NCBI GenBank assembly: GCA_030674155.1
Contig: CM060335.1
Coordinates: 39,347,447-39,411,446, forward strand
Length of the DNA stretch: 64,000 nucleotides
Direction: 5' to 3'
DNA from: Stramonita haemastoma
Lineage: Eukaryota; Mollusca; Gastropoda; Neogastropoda; Muricidae
Shown here one piece after another: positions 35,378-48,700 of the stretch. The position numbers and the translations under genes are program-made. How positions within the stretch are numbered: position 1 is the stretch's first letter; each line of letters starts with the position of its first letter. The notes below the pieces were generated by a model. The model worked only from the letters and a program-made list of their open reading frames with translations. It was not told the DNA's origin and did no database searches.

Positions 35378-35860
35378 TTAAAACCCTTTGACTGCCCATA
35401 AAAAGAACCAGAACCTGAATCTGCTCTGCCAAAGGGCTTTTGCCCAAATGGGGTAATAAATCTAGCATCTGAACTACCAACAATTTGATATTGACGTGTG
35501 TACAACTTTTGCACAGAATTGAATTCTGCATTAAACCAAACTAATTTGAAGGCCAAGTTGAAATTTATAAACATGCCTGAATCATCCAAAAATAAACAAA
35601 TAAAAATAAAAAAACTGCTCCAGTCAGCCAACGAAACTGAAGAAAAAACAGACTTTCCGTCCACGCAACGGGATGTCCCAACCCTATATAGGTAGAGGGA
35701 ATCCCACACAAGCTTAAAATATCAATTGTTTTGCAATGGACCTTAAAACGAAGTTAGGAAAAATCGAGAAAATCGGTGCACGTCATATGACGTAGTAAGG
35801 CACTGGGAGTGCGCTATCAGTAGCACGTCATATGACGTGCTAAGGCAGTTAACCGGTTAA
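35378..35860. mobile_element. Candidate piggyBac-like MITE with twin 14-bp palindromes
   Basis: TTAA sites bound a segment of about 480 bases. The left end reads inward TTAAAACCCTTTGACTGCCC. The right end reads inward (on -) TTAACCGGTTAACTGCCTTA. They share the core TTxACTGCC, reminiscent of piggyBac-type ends, which use TTAA targets. Near the right end, the perfect palindrome ACGTCATATGACGT occurs twice (35780-35793 and 35825-35838). A 161-codon open frame on the - strand (35709-35224) overlaps but I do not recognise it. The end match is short, so this is tentative. Confidence 0.35.
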
Positions 35861-36211
35861 GAGAGGGATAAAAATGAAGAAATTCCTAACCCAGAATTTC
35901 CAGAAGCCGAGAAGGTAAGAGTGCTATTTATACTCACTGACACTAATCACGGCCCCCAATCCTACTATATTCAAAAGCAATATCCATGTTTTAAAAACCT
36001 ACCCCATAACAAAAAAAAACTTTCATCTACCCAAATCACACAAAAAGAAGTTATTGGCTGCATATATAATATCCAGTTATTCTATTCCTGAATTACTTTA
36101 AACACCCCCATTAGTTTAAACAAAACTGCCAAAAGACAGCTGTAATAAAATTTACATAACTATTCATGTAATTTTTTTTATATATTCAGATGACACTGAT
36201 ATAGTGATGAG

Positions 36212-36318
36212 AGGGGGGAAGAGAGGGAGGGAGGGGGAGAGAGGAAGAGAGGGTGGGAGGGAGAGGGAGGGAGGGGGAGAGAGGGGAGAGACAAAGAGTG
36301 AGACTGAGGGAGAGAGTT
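36212..36318. repeat. Purine-rich GGGA/GA tract
   Basis: Imperfect gggaggga and gaga repeats. Confidence 0.9.
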
Positions 36319-36374
36319 CTAGACACTGCAACACTGAATGACAGATTCTGTCGTAACTTGTTAGGTTAGGCCTT

Positions 36375-36482
36375 ACAATGTATGAATGAATTATCTTTAT
36401 TTTTCAAGGGTTACAGAGTAAGCATTACATACTTTTTTTCATCGGGGCCCTTGCCCTGATCAGGGAATAAAGCTAAGAAACC
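36375..36482 (-). repeat. Dispersed-repeat 3' tail, tentative
   Basis: The segment gaattatctttatttttcaa through gggcccttgccctgatcagg has the layout of a retroposon tail read on the - strand (CCTGATCAGGGCAAGGGCCC to AATAAAGATAATTC). It resembles short retroposon tails common in gastropod genomes, from general familiarity rather than a search. Confidence 0.4.
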
Positions 36483-37162
36483 CCTCCCTACCCCTACATA
36501 CCAACGTATATTTATGTATATATTGTATATTTAGCGGTAGCCTAAGACTCAGTGAAGGTTCAGGCCTATACTGGCGAGCAGAACCATGGGGGGAAAAAAG
36601 AAAAAGAATAGAACATATCGTACTTTATGTAGTGGAATGCAAGGTTCGTCCTCCCTAACAGCTTGGCCCTCCACGTCAGTGGAAACCGGCATAGGCCTAT
36701 ACTAGGCCTAGTCACTTGCCAAGCCTAGTGGCCTGCCTAGCCTACTGCTGTTGCCTGTGCGAAGCCGCGGCAAGTTTCGTCATCACCAACACTCAAGAAG
36801 TCACGCTTCTCCCACACAGCTAGGCCCTAGGCTACAGTACAAGCCTAGCATGAACTTCCCTCTGAACACGGATCGAGAACCATGTTTCCCATGTTTCCAT
36901 GTTGGAAGAAACAAAGATTGTTCGTCAACAATAGATGCTTCCAAAGAAAGGACTAGGCCTAAAGTGTAATATTAGAGATCTACAATCTGCTTACAGAAAA
37001 AACAAAGGTGTTTCCCCCAAACTGGTTTCTTCCTCGGTTGCCAACCACTCAGAAGCATAAATGCCATGACAAAATGCGATTGGTTTGTAACAAACAAAAT
37101 CAGGATAGAATGATCAGTTCATGCACGTGTTACAGCTGACCAAAAAGAGTAAAAACACTTAC

Positions 37163-37255
37163 TTCGCTTCTGAGAAGCTGGTAGATGGCAGTAAAACCCG
37201 GATAGTTTATACAATCGTCTGCCGTCTGCGCCGACTGCTGGAAGGAAGACTAGCC
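37163..37255 (-). other. Putative 5' non-coding exon 1 of the carrier gene
   Basis: On the - strand, a stretch ending CTTCTCAGAAGCGAA is followed by a perfect donor gtaagt (37162-37157). It lies just downstream of a CCAAT cluster and contains no ATG. In the frame of the next exon it has a TAA (37209-37207), consistent with a leader. The 5' edge is approximate. The link to the carrier is inferred from strand, spacing and phase. Confidence 0.55.
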
Positions 37256-37291
37256 TAACCTTTCCGTGCATTCGTTAAGCCAAAGGACCTG

Positions 37292-37356
37292 ATTGGCTGA
37301 GAGCTAAGATCGCGCCTCCTGGTGTGCTTTGTGATTGGTCATGCCAATGGGATTGG
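37292..37356 (-). promoter_or_regulatory. CCAAT-box cluster, probable carrier promoter
   Basis: ATTGG on +, that is CCAAT on the - strand, occurs at 37292-37296, 37334-37338 and 37352-37356, and a + strand CCAAT lies at 37344-37348. All are 40-110 bases upstream of the putative exon 1. This density is typical of NF-Y-driven TATA-less promoters. No clear TATA box is seen. Confidence 0.5.
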
Positions 37357-37484
37357 CTAGATGCCAAGGTCATTCAGGCCTGAATAGGCCCAGGCTAGGG
37401 GCTAGGCTAGACTATGTAATAATTGATGAAACTCTCTCTCTGGCAACAGGCACTTGCTGTTCTTCAGCCGCGTTCTCAAAATAA

Positions 37485-37562
37485 TGTTGAGAGTTTTGCG
37501 TATGCGACCGTTTTTGTCCACTATGGAAGTAGTCGCATTCCGACTCCGGGGATGTGTGCAGA
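37485..37562. repeat. Dispersed repeat family B (gcgaccgttttt core)
   Basis: It shares tatgcgaccgtttttgtcca and agtcgcattccgactccggg with segments at 1668-1720, 17489-17580 and 38535-38610. See the entry for 38535-38610. Confidence 0.7.
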
Positions 37563-37631
37563 GTAGGCTATGTTCGTGTTTCTGTTGCCCACCGAATGCT
37601 AACATGAATAAGGAATCATTAACGTGCATAT

Positions 37632-37939
<308 letters not shown>

Positions 37940-38534
37940 TGTGACCTTACTCATCCCAGTGAGGATTAATTTAGACCTACTATAAGTAGCCTACACCCTG
38001 TAGGCTACTGGATAAGAAGTGTGTGTGGCTACTTTCAGGTCCCCAGTTATATGCCTACAAGCAGCTCTACTCCGACTTCAGAGGACGCGTTTCCTTCAAT
38101 TGAAAGGAAAGTACAGGTTTTGATGCTAAGAACTTGTCATGCCTGCAAAACATCTCAACACGGCATTTAAAAACATTAATGTTAATTGCAGGGGGAATCC
38201 CCTCGAACAAACGTCTGGGTGGGTGGTGGCTCCAACACCCGTTGTCAGATAGTGAGCTCCACGCTCTATCCACTACTACGCTACTCTGCCCTCATGAGAG
38301 ATATAACTGAGACCAGAACAGATTTTTTAAAAAATAGTCAGGGCAGTAGTTTCGTCCTGAACAAAGCCGGACCCTTAACTTCACAGCAACGGCACTTGTG
38401 AAACTTAACAGAGCAATACAGTAGGCTACTATACAGGTATGAGGCACATAGGCCTACATGTATGCAAACGCATTTTTACCTTTTTACTTTTTTTCCGCTC
38501 CTGGGCAAAAACTCATAGGTTCACCAATGTGAAA

Positions 38535-38610
38535 AAGTTCATGTGTGCAACCGTTTTCCCCCCTCACCATTAAGGTAGCCACATTCCGACTTCAGTGATA
38601 ATGTTTTATC
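38535..38610. repeat. Dispersed repeat family B copy
   Basis: The segment tgtgcaaccgttttcccccc ... accattaaggtagccacatt ... ccgacttcagtgataatg is shared with 1668-1720 and, less closely, with 17489-17580 and 37485-37562. The two halves gcgaccg and gtcgcat are partly inverted. There are no visible terminal repeats. It could be a conserved SINE domain. Confidence 0.7.
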
Positions 38611-39332
38611 TAAAAACGGCTTAAATGAATTGAACATTAAATAGTTACAGCTTTGAATGGAGTGTGCTAACTGGTATACAGTTTGGTCATATTCAGAGGG
38701 ATCATGCAAGAATATAATTATCGTACTATAAAGAGGACCTGTAGCTGTTCACGGCTAGCGTACTGCGGTGAAATGTACAGGGACACAGTTCAGACTTTGT
38801 CATAATTTATCTCCCTGCACAGAATATCTTTCAGGACATTCTTGTCTGGGAACTTACTAACTTGTTACCTGCACAAAGGTATGGTAAAGTATCATTGAAA
38901 TAATATCAGTGAAGTGTGGGCCTTTGTTTTGGACCATCAGATGTGTATCTGAATATTCAGTAAGACAGAACAGAGCAGTCCCTACAGCGATAGAGGAAGT
39001 TACTGAGCCGTAACATGCTATTGTAGTCGCAGCCATGACTAGACTGTAAACTTGATTTAGAGACTGTCTTCAGTACGACACTTACAGTTTATCCAGCCAC
39101 TGATGTCACACTGTTTAAGTTCTGTAAGACTTACTCGGGAAACTTGCATAAACTTTCTTTTGGTGGGTGACACTGACAGCAGACAGTGAAGGAGGGCTTG
39201 ACTCACCAAGCTTGTCAAGACATTTGGATACAAGGTCACCAGCGATGCATGAAAATGAAGAGCCGAGAAAAAACCCTTGACCACAAGCCTAAAATTCCCC
39301 ATAGTTATACACATAAACATGCATGGACAGAA

Positions 39333-39544
39333 CTGAACTGCTGAACAAATTCAACTACCTGGGGTTCACCTTGAACAGTGACGCTGGACCCAAGCCAGAT
39401 ATAACTGCCTCAAGGGCAGCAAAGACAACAGTACTGGTCAGACTTAACTGAAGCATGTAGGGAGAGACAAGCACTGATCCTCATGAAACGCAAGACTACG
39501 CTCCTGTGTGCTGTAGTTATATGTTCCAGCTTCCCCCCCCCCCC

Positions 39545-39582
<38 letters not shown>

Positions 39583-39690
39583 TATTATATATATATATAT
39601 ATATATAAATATATATTCCAGCTCCATACAGAGACATGGGTACTGACAGCAGATCTGAACAGACGATTACAAGCCACGGAAATGAATTTA
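39333..39690 (+). pseudogene. Decayed non-LTR retrotransposon reverse-transcriptase fragment
   Basis: Three + frame segments resemble the region after the RT catalytic core in LINE polyproteins: ELLNKFNYLGFTLNSDAG at about 39339, KRKTTLLCAVV at about 39488, and HTETWVLTADLNRRLQATEM at about 39624. They follow the order F-x-Y-L-G, K-x-x-L and E-T-W-x-L-T-A found in LINE proteins. Frameshifts and a stop separate them, and a poly-C/poly-A/TA insert (39533-39607) splits the fragment. The clade is not assignable. Confidence 0.65.
39533..39607. repeat. C13-A33-(TA)n tract flanked by an 8-base duplication
   Basis: The tract is bordered by ttccagct on both sides (39524-39531 and 39616-39623). It interrupts the RT fragment. 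Confidence 0.85.
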
Positions 39691-39699
39691 TAAATTTAT

Positions 39700-41400
39700 A
39701 AGCCTACCACATTTTTAAACAGTATAATTATTTATTGGTCCATATGAAGATCTGGTGACATTAACTGATGCCGTCATCTCATGACATTATCAAAACATGA
39801 TTATGGCCACACAATAAGCTCCAATGGTTTAATAACTATGGCCTGTTATGAAATACAGTAACCTAGCTAAAGCTTTTTTGCCTGGGTCTTTCCTTTCATG
39901 TTGTTTATATTATAGCTCCACCAATTACAAGAGCCAGATCAGGATAGACAACCTATCCAATTTCAGCAACTCCAATCAAATTCATCTCATGTCCAAAACT
40001 CAATAACCACTAAGTAAGTCTCTTTGAACATCACCATTGTCAAGCTAAAAAGAACCCCATAAAATATCAAATGACAAAAGTACCTAAATCATTGCCAATA
40101 AAATAAAATAAAAACCTGTCTGTGCTGAGGGTGCCGGCCGTTCCGCTTAATCTATCATCCCCAGTTATAAAAAGAGCATAAAAACATAATGAACATTTCA
40201 ATGCATATATGTACATAAAACAAACATAAGAAAATTGCCATATGGGCAAACAATACTGGTGAATGAGCATTCTGTGCCCATCCAACTGCTCTCAATGTCA
40301 TCACCAGATCGCCAGAATAATTTCAATAAAACAACAAAGGCAAAATGGCATTTAATGTATGAGGAGAAAATACGTATACGATTTACTTGAAAAAAGGCAA
40401 TAGATTGGACCGGGGGCACAGAAATATAAGCAAGAGAAATGACAGAAAGGTAAGGGGAAAAGAACAGAAACAAAGAAGAGTATCAGAAAAGAGGAAATTC
40501 TGGCACAGAATTTCCCCGAAGGTGGGGATGAAGGGAAGTAATCGGAATGTTAGAGCTACATCTTAAATCATTTCGTGCGATCTCACTTTTTCTTCTCTTT
40601 TCTCCTGACCTCAGACTTTTTTCTTTTTTAAGTATTCCACTTAGCCGTTAGTGTTGGCTGGAAAACTTGGCGTACTACTGTGCCACGGCATTCGATCTGC
40701 CCTGCATTTTCAAGCAAGTCAGCTACTGAGCTAGTCTTAACTCCTTTACGGTGTCAAATGCATTCAACCTTGTTCCATAGAACCAGTCACCCATGAGTCA
40801 CATACAACCTTGCTTTTTATCCCATTGTATGACTGCTATTCAGTGCAGGTTCACTGACTTTCTTTGCCGAGTGCTACATAAAGTGTGACAGATACATGTA
40901 GGCATATATACGTATATAGCGTAGAGAATCTTAAAGTTCTAAAGAAATCAGCTGTTAAACTTTACCCACGATTCTCTGAAAATGGCTCTGCATCGCCTCT
41001 TGCTCTTCGCTTGATTAGGCCTAACCGTTACTTTGCGCCTTATCTTCAACTTGAAAAATAAATGACATAGCTTTGGATAGAGCGTTTATCAAGCTTTACA
41101 GAGTCAGAGATATCCCCCCTCCCTTGCTTTGCCTCCCCCCCCACCCATCCCTCTTCCCACTCCGGCTTACCCTCCACCACTCCCCCCCCCCCTTCCCCCA
41201 ACAGTGAACACACACACACACACACAGCGCGCGCGCGCGCGAGCGCGCGAGTTGGGCTGGCGTTTGTGAGAGCATCACGAGATCTTAACTTACATTTGGT
41301 CTTCTGAAAGTGACTAAGGCAAATGGCAGGTAGCGTATGTGCAAAAGCTAAAATAGGAGATAGCCTACCCCACCTCTCCACCCTTCATCCCCTGATCAGG
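39700..41400. other. No gene recognised
   Basis: AT-rich non-coding sequence with short open frames that lack homology, and a CA/GC repeat at about 41211-41250. Confidence 0.6.
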
Positions 41401-41405
41401 TGCCA

Positions 41406-41408
41406 TGA

Positions 41409-41441
<33 letters not shown>

Positions 41442-41530
41442 TATCATCATGATAATAAATGGAATCTATATAGCGCTATATCTTGCAAATACAAACCAAA
41501 GCGCTTGCATTCAACCAATTTTTAAGCATG
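41406..41530. repeat. (ATC)n repeat with attached tatagcgc / aagcgctt dispersed repeat
   Basis: An ATC array (41406-41450) is followed by tctatatagcgctatatctt and caaagcgcttgcattc. The last segment recurs inverted at 45153-45168. Such ATC/ATT plus tatagcgc units are common short repeats in marine invertebrate genomes. Confidence 0.6.
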
Positions 41531-41539
41531 CAACCGATA

Positions 41540-42720
41540 ACAATTTAGATTTATAACATCCCACACCAAGACTTACCACTTTTTATCTACTAGTCTATGG
41601 GATAGGTGAACGTAAAGGCGCTAGGCAATCTTCTTTTCCTTTTTTCTTTTGTTCTGATTTCTTTTGTTTTTCATTCTATAAACACTCATTATTTACAACT
41701 GTAAGGTCGCCTCATTGTACTGTGATCCTTTATGAAAAATAGTTTTAAAAAACCGTTTGTTTGGGGTTTTTTTTGCCTTACTGTTAATCAGTTGTTGAGT
41801 TTCCTTACATATTCACAAAGCAAATGTTCTCATTCCCTTTACGTTGCTTATAACCCCACAGACCACGACCTGAACTGGCATATTCATTCAGATCCTCATA
41901 TTAACTGATCATGTTGGCTACACTTCAAGTTCAAAATCAACACTTCCTCATCCCTTCAAATTTCGAACACAAACGTCTACAGAACCAAAAGCTATGCTGG
42001 TTGTAAAATATAAAAAAATAATTTTAAAAAATAAAATAAAATAAAAATTTGTGGAAGCTGCAACATAATCCGACTTTGTATGTCGAGTTTCCTTGTTTCC
42101 TGGGTAAGGTCAAGGTCATGTTCTCTAGGATGGTGAGTGTCCACGTGCTTTACCTTGAACTAAGCTACGCAACAGCCGTCAAACATGGAGTTAAACAGCA
42201 TTCCGTTTTGGCATAAAGGCTTACGAGAACTTGGGAAGCAAAGAAACAGACTGTTCAGTACCTTTCTGAAAAGCACAAACTGCCTTAGTCAGTGACGGGT
42301 TAAGTCAAGTGCATTACAATAAATCTGACAAGTGCTGAATCATGACATGTCACATTGGTTACTCCAATCAACCGTATGATACGGAGCAGTGATACAATAC
42401 ACAATTTCAAATGCCGCTGATGATATGGATAGCGATATCACCATAGTATGCTGACGAACAGTGTTAATACTGATAACAGGCACGAGAGCTCGAAAGAGTG
42501 TGCTTCAACCAGCCAGAGAGAAAAAAAAATACCCCGGTGGATTTTGGAAGGGGGGGGGGGGGAGGGGCAAAGACAGTCGGTGCAATCAGTGGTTATATTA
42601 AGTTGTAGTATTTACTTAGTGATCGTAGAGCACATGTACTGTCAAGATAATTATCTAGGTTTTACTAAAGCTGTTCTAAATAAGGGGAATAGATAATAAG
42701 GAAATGCTTTGATTGTTGAT
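41540..42720. other. No gene recognised
   Basis: AT-rich non-coding DNA with a G run at about 42550 and no supported features. Confidence 0.6.
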
Positions 42721-42726
42721 GTCAGA

Positions 42727-42727
<1 letters not shown>

Positions 42728-42793
<66 letters not shown>

Positions 42794-42807
42794 TGTGTGT
42801 GTGTGTA
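42728..42807. repeat. (GT)n microsatellite with GCGT interruptions
   Basis: GT repeat with a gcgtgcgtgcg block. Confidence 0.95.
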
Positions 42808-43195
42808 GGCCTACATTTTGTTTGTTTGTCCCTCGTGTCCGACGATGACCTCGAAAACAGCAGAGGAGGTAGCTGCTGTTTCGAAAACTGGGCAGAACTT
42901 TGATTATAGTGTAGATGCCTTGCCTACAGTACATCCCCACTCTCTCAGCCAAGAAGAGGGCATAAGGAACGTCAGCGTTGGAGATGTTCTCCAAAGGCCA
43001 AGAAGCCCCCTGGGCTGCAGCACATGGACTGTGCAAGTCATCCTCCTAGTCAGAGAGTCATAGTCGATCTTTAAAGTCTAAGCTGTAAAGTGGAATTCCA
43101 TGAGTGGGAAAACCACTGATCATACAGCCTCTCACTTTGTTGTTGCCCCCAACGTCAATGGTTTAATCAAGAACTGTGATAAAATCCAGGCGCCA

Positions 43196-43198
<3 letters not shown>

Positions 43199-43280
<82 letters not shown>
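43199..43280. repeat. (TA)n microsatellite at a SINE tail
   Basis: Pure TA repeat directly adjoining the tail of the SINE at 43290. Confidence 0.96.
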
Positions 43281-43284
<4 letters not shown>

Positions 43285-43289
43285 AGAGA

Positions 43290-43750
<461 letters not shown>

Positions 43751-43944
43751 CGGTGAAACACAAGTATGAATTATAATCCTCTGTCTCATACCAAGAAATC
43801 TTACAACTCCTGGTGAAACATCAGCCATTAAACTTGTTTCTTTTCCTCTTCTTTTTTCTTCTTCTTTAAATCTAGCTGACTGAAGTCGTTTCGGGTTTAT
43901 TTTTTAGGTCACACGTTCCTGTCAATCTAGATAAAATTTGTGCT

Positions 43945-43993
43945 CTGTCTGTCTGTCTGTCTGCCCTGTCTGTCTGTCTGTCTGTCTGTCTGC

Positions 43994-44030
<37 letters not shown>

Positions 44031-44035
44031 TCTCT

Positions 44036-44112
<77 letters not shown>

Positions 44113-44113
44113 G
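43945..44113. repeat. (TGTC)n-(CT)n compound microsatellite
   Basis: Tetranucleotide tgtc array passing into CT. Confidence 0.96.
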
Positions 44114-44287
44114 AGTCTCTCTTGATGTAATGTAAGATCGTAAGATTTGTATTCTCCAAGTGGATCAGTTTGCAGTTACTTGTCACAGCTGTACTTCACC
44201 GTGTATTCCTAGCATTATCCAGTGTATTTATCAGCAAGCCCCTTAATGTATGGGCCAATGGCCTTTTATGAATATTTTTTTTCAGAG

Positions 44288-44288
44288 T

Positions 44289-44357
<69 letters not shown>

Positions 44358-44440
44358 TCTGTGCGTGCGTGCGTGCACGTGTGTGGGTGTGTGGGTGTGG
44401 GGTGTGTGGGTGTGGGGGGTGTGTGTGGGTGTGACACACA
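44288..44440. repeat. (CT)n-(GT/GGGTGT)n compound microsatellite
   Basis: CT run, then gcgtgcgtgcg and gtgtgggtgtg repeats. Confidence 0.94.
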
Positions 44441-44572
44441 AGTACATGTATGTATGTACACGTATGCGGAAACCTTTTGCCCTAAACAATAAAATCTAAC
44501 ACCGTCCATCCATTGTTTCTAATGATTATATCATTTATCCAGTCTATGTATACAGATTCGATTACAATGACA

Positions 44573-44573
44573 G

Positions 44574-44656
<83 letters not shown>

Positions 44657-44730
44657 GTTGTTGTTTCTTTTTTTCTTGTTTTAAACATTGACATATATCT
44701 GATATTGGACACGATAGCCCAGTGGTCATA

Positions 44731-44784
<54 letters not shown>

Positions 44785-44812
44785 ATATATTATATATATA
44801 ATATATATAGTT
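44573..44812. repeat. (GT)n and (TA)n microsatellites
   Basis: GT 44573-44654 and TA 44735-44812, separated by about 80 bases of unique sequence. Confidence 0.95.
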
Positions 44813-44824
44813 ATATATGTATAT

Positions 44825-44940
44825 ACACGGGGACTGGATGTAAAATAAAGCACATTACTAATAGAGTTTATTCCATCATCCTCGATATAAAAGAATGAAT
44901 AAATAGATAAATAAATAAATGAATAAATAAATAAATACAC
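44825..44940 (+). mobile_element. SINE family A, 5'-truncated copy (tail only)
   Basis: cggggactggatgtaaaata, ttattccatcatcctcgata and an ATAAA repeat match the family A tail on the + strand. Head and body are missing, as expected for incomplete reverse transcription. Confidence 0.75.
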
Positions 44941-45009
44941 ACGAAATAAAATAATAACATATCACTAGCTAGCTGACGCTGGAGGAAATATCACCTTAGC
45001 CTCATTCAT

Positions 45010-45127
<118 letters not shown>

Positions 45128-45169
45128 AGTGATTGATTGTGTGTTGTAAAGGTCGAATGCAAGCGCTTT

Positions 45170-45203
<34 letters not shown>

Positions 45204-45718
45204 ATTTTTATTCAGTTTTGCATGTTTTATATTAAAGAAATAAAATGACATGGTACATGAAATAATATATAGGATATTATTGGATAACCACAATACAACA
45301 GAACATAATCATTATCTTGCAAAAATTATATCACTATCAATCAAAAAAGAAAAGGAACAGTATCAATTATATTATTCAAAATAGAGTAAACATTTGAATC
45401 CCGCACACAGACATTAATGTAAAAAAACAACTAAATAAAGTAATAATAAATAAATAATTTTTTTAAAAAATAATAAAAATAATGAATAAAGAAAAGTCAG
45501 AATACTAAATAAAAACTAAGGGGAAAAAATAGAAAAGAAAAGTAGAATGCTAATAGCAAACAAACTTAACGTGCAAGTGATGTTATAAAGTCCAGATAAA
45601 CTTGTGTAGAGTGTCTCTCAAGGCAAGTGATTTTTTCCCCCTATTCTTCCAAGGGGATGTCTCCTATCATATTGTGTCATCATTAACAGCTGCTCCGACA
45701 ACTCTGTAAGTTGTAATT

Positions 45719-48700
45719 TTAATCTGTTTCAATGAAATTTTTATAAGAATGCCATGCTGTGTGGAATTTTGCGGATTTTAGGTTAATAAACGCGATATAT
45801 TTTTCGATTTCATATCTTGCTCTTAGAACTCTTTTGAAAACATTAAAGTGAGGTATTTGTTCTTCCAATTTGCATTTGTATATATAAAATTTTGCATTTA
45901 ATATAATAAAGTCAAAGATTTCATCTGATCTAAAGTGTTTGTCATTTCCAAAAATAATTAGCTGTTCACTAAGGGATAGAGTGGTGATATGTGTACAAGT
46001 AGTGATAATCGCATTTTTAACGTCATTCCAAAAAACTTTCACAGACATACATTTCCAAAACATATGATCTATACTATCTTTTTCAAGGTGACAGAAGCTA
46101 CATCTGTCATCTGGTTGCACTCCCATGGCTGATAGCACTACATTAGTTGCTAGAATTCTGTGTATTATTCGTATTTGAAACCATTTTAATTTAATTTCTC
46201 CTATACTTTGGGTCTTTTTTAAGACGACTTGCCAGTTAATTTCGGTATTAAGTTTTCGGTTCCATTTTTCACAGTATTTTGGTACAGTTTTATCTTTGAC
46301 AAGAATATCGTAGTGTAGTTTTGTTCCCTTTGCCTGTGAATAGATAAGTTCTAGTGCTTTTGGGTACGTGGCTTGAGTATTATTCTCTATCTGTATACTA
46401 AATTTCCTTAACACTTTCTTTATCGTTTTAATAAGAATACCATAACTTAGAAAATTACATCTGATATTATATTTGTTGGTAAATTCTTCATACGATAAGA
46501 ACCTGCCATCTTCTCTGCATAAATCTCCTACAGTGTATATGTTATGCCGTACCCATTCATTTCGTCTCAAAATAGTATTCTCGAAAACAATTCTATCATT
46601 GAAAAACAATGGTTCTGCTAGAGCTTCTGTTGAAGTTGTAAGTTCAATTTTGCTATAGAAAGTTTTGTATGCTTGAAATGTATTTTTCCAAAAGGTATTC
46701 TGTTCTTGCAGGTTAAGAAAATATTTTGGTCCATAGTTATGTAGATTTTCAATATCTGGATATAACGTTTCTGTGACAATTTTCCACTTATGGTTTGTTG
46801 TTCTGAGTTTCCTTATCCAACATAGTTTTAAAGCTTGAATGAAACAGTTAATATCTGGAAATCCTATACCTCCATCTTTTATTCTCTTTTTGGCAGTTAC
46901 TCTATTAATACGATCCCGTTTATTATTCCACACAAATTTTAAAACACAATGCATTTAACTTTTTTATAAATTGGTCTGGCGGGTTGGGTAGAAGTGTCCA
47001 TAGATATATTATTTTGGACAGTATCAAAGACTTTAAGATGGCTATTCTCCCTAAGGGGGTCATAATTCTTTTAACCCAAATCTTATATATCTGTCTAATC
47101 TCCATAAATTTTTCTTCATAGTTAATGTCTTCGCAGTTTAGTAAATCTGCAGTCAACCATACCCCCAAGATTTTAAACTTTGGGGGATTCCAGTTCATTT
47201 TAAGATGGGGAAGATATCTTTTTGCAGACTGTCGATCTTTTCCTAGCCATACAACAGATGTCTTTTCACAGTTCATTGCCAGGCCTGATATGGTTTTAAA
47301 TCTTTCCAAAGTTTTAATTGTTTCCTTAAAGGACTTTTCACTTCCATCTTGTAGTAATTGAGTGTCATCAGCGAACTGTGCTATTTTATGCTCCGTCTCA
47401 TTTGTATAAATTCCTTTGATACTTTTATTTTCACGGATCATAATTGCTAGAATTTCCACACATAGGACAAACAAATACGGAGAGATGGGGTCTCCTTGTC
47501 TGCAACCTCTTTTAATTTCAAACCATCTAGTTGGTTGTCCATTTACAATTACTGTAGCTTTTATATTTCTGTAAAATGTTTGAATCCAGTTGCAAATAGA
47601 TTCACCAAACCCAAAAGCTTTGATAACTTTAAGCATAAAAGTCCAGTTAATTGTGTCAAAGGCTTTTTCAAAATCTACACATAATAGTAATCCAGTCAGA
47701 TTGTGTTTATACAAATAAAATATTAAATCATATATCAGTCTAATGTTATCCCCTATATATCTACCTGGCATGAACCCTGTCTGATCTTCACTAATCAAGT
47801 CCGAAAGCACTGATCTAATTCTAGAAGCTATACAGGATGATCCTATCTTGTAAACAACATTCAGTAGTGTAATCGGTCTCCAGTTTTTAATGTAATCTTT
47901 AGATTTCCCCTCCTTTGGAATACAAATTATTAACCCTTCCCTTTGAGTAGCTGACAGTTCTTGTTTCTCTGCTCCTTCATTCAGCGATCTGACAACAAAT
48001 ATTCCAATTTGATTCCAGAAAAACTTAAAGAATTCGCATGTAAAACCATCTGTGCCTGGGCTTTTATTATTTTTCATATGTTGAAGTGCTGTGGTTGCTT
48101 CTGTTAAAGTTATTTTCCCTTCTAAACTCCGAGAGATTTCTTCTGTTAACTTTGGTAAATTTTGAACAATATTATATATATCAAATTGTTCAATGGTCTT
48201 TCTTTCATACAATTGTTGATAGAAATTACTTACTTCATTTTTAATGTCTGTTGTACTTGTTAAATTATTACCCGTACTTATCTTGAATTTTAAACAATTT
48301 GTTTACTTACATAATTCCTTTTCTCTAAATTGCAGAAATAATCTGTGACCTTTTCTCCCTTTGCTATCCATCTAGATCTGGATCTTAGCAATACAACCTT
48401 CTAATTTCTTTTCTCTTATAGCTGTAAACTTTTATTCTTTTACATTTAAATCTCTCAGCTCTTCTGTATGCTTTTTGTTTTTTCTTTTCTAACTCTTCTA
48501 TTTTTTATAAGTATCTTTTTCTTCTTCTTGTGCTTGTCTTTTTTTAAAAGTTGAATACGAAAATTGTCTTTGAGCGAATTTTCATAAGAACTACGTCAAG
48601 AAAAAGCTGTTGGGAAATATTAAATTCCAAGCTGATTAAGGTATGTTTGATCAAGTTCCATACTATTATTGTAATCTACAGCATATTCTTTAATCGTCTC

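Noticed and set aside
35224..35709. 161-codon open frame on - as a possible transposase
   Set aside because: No catalytic motif or family resemblance was seen. It lies inside the candidate MITE, so it is left as an unassigned open frame.
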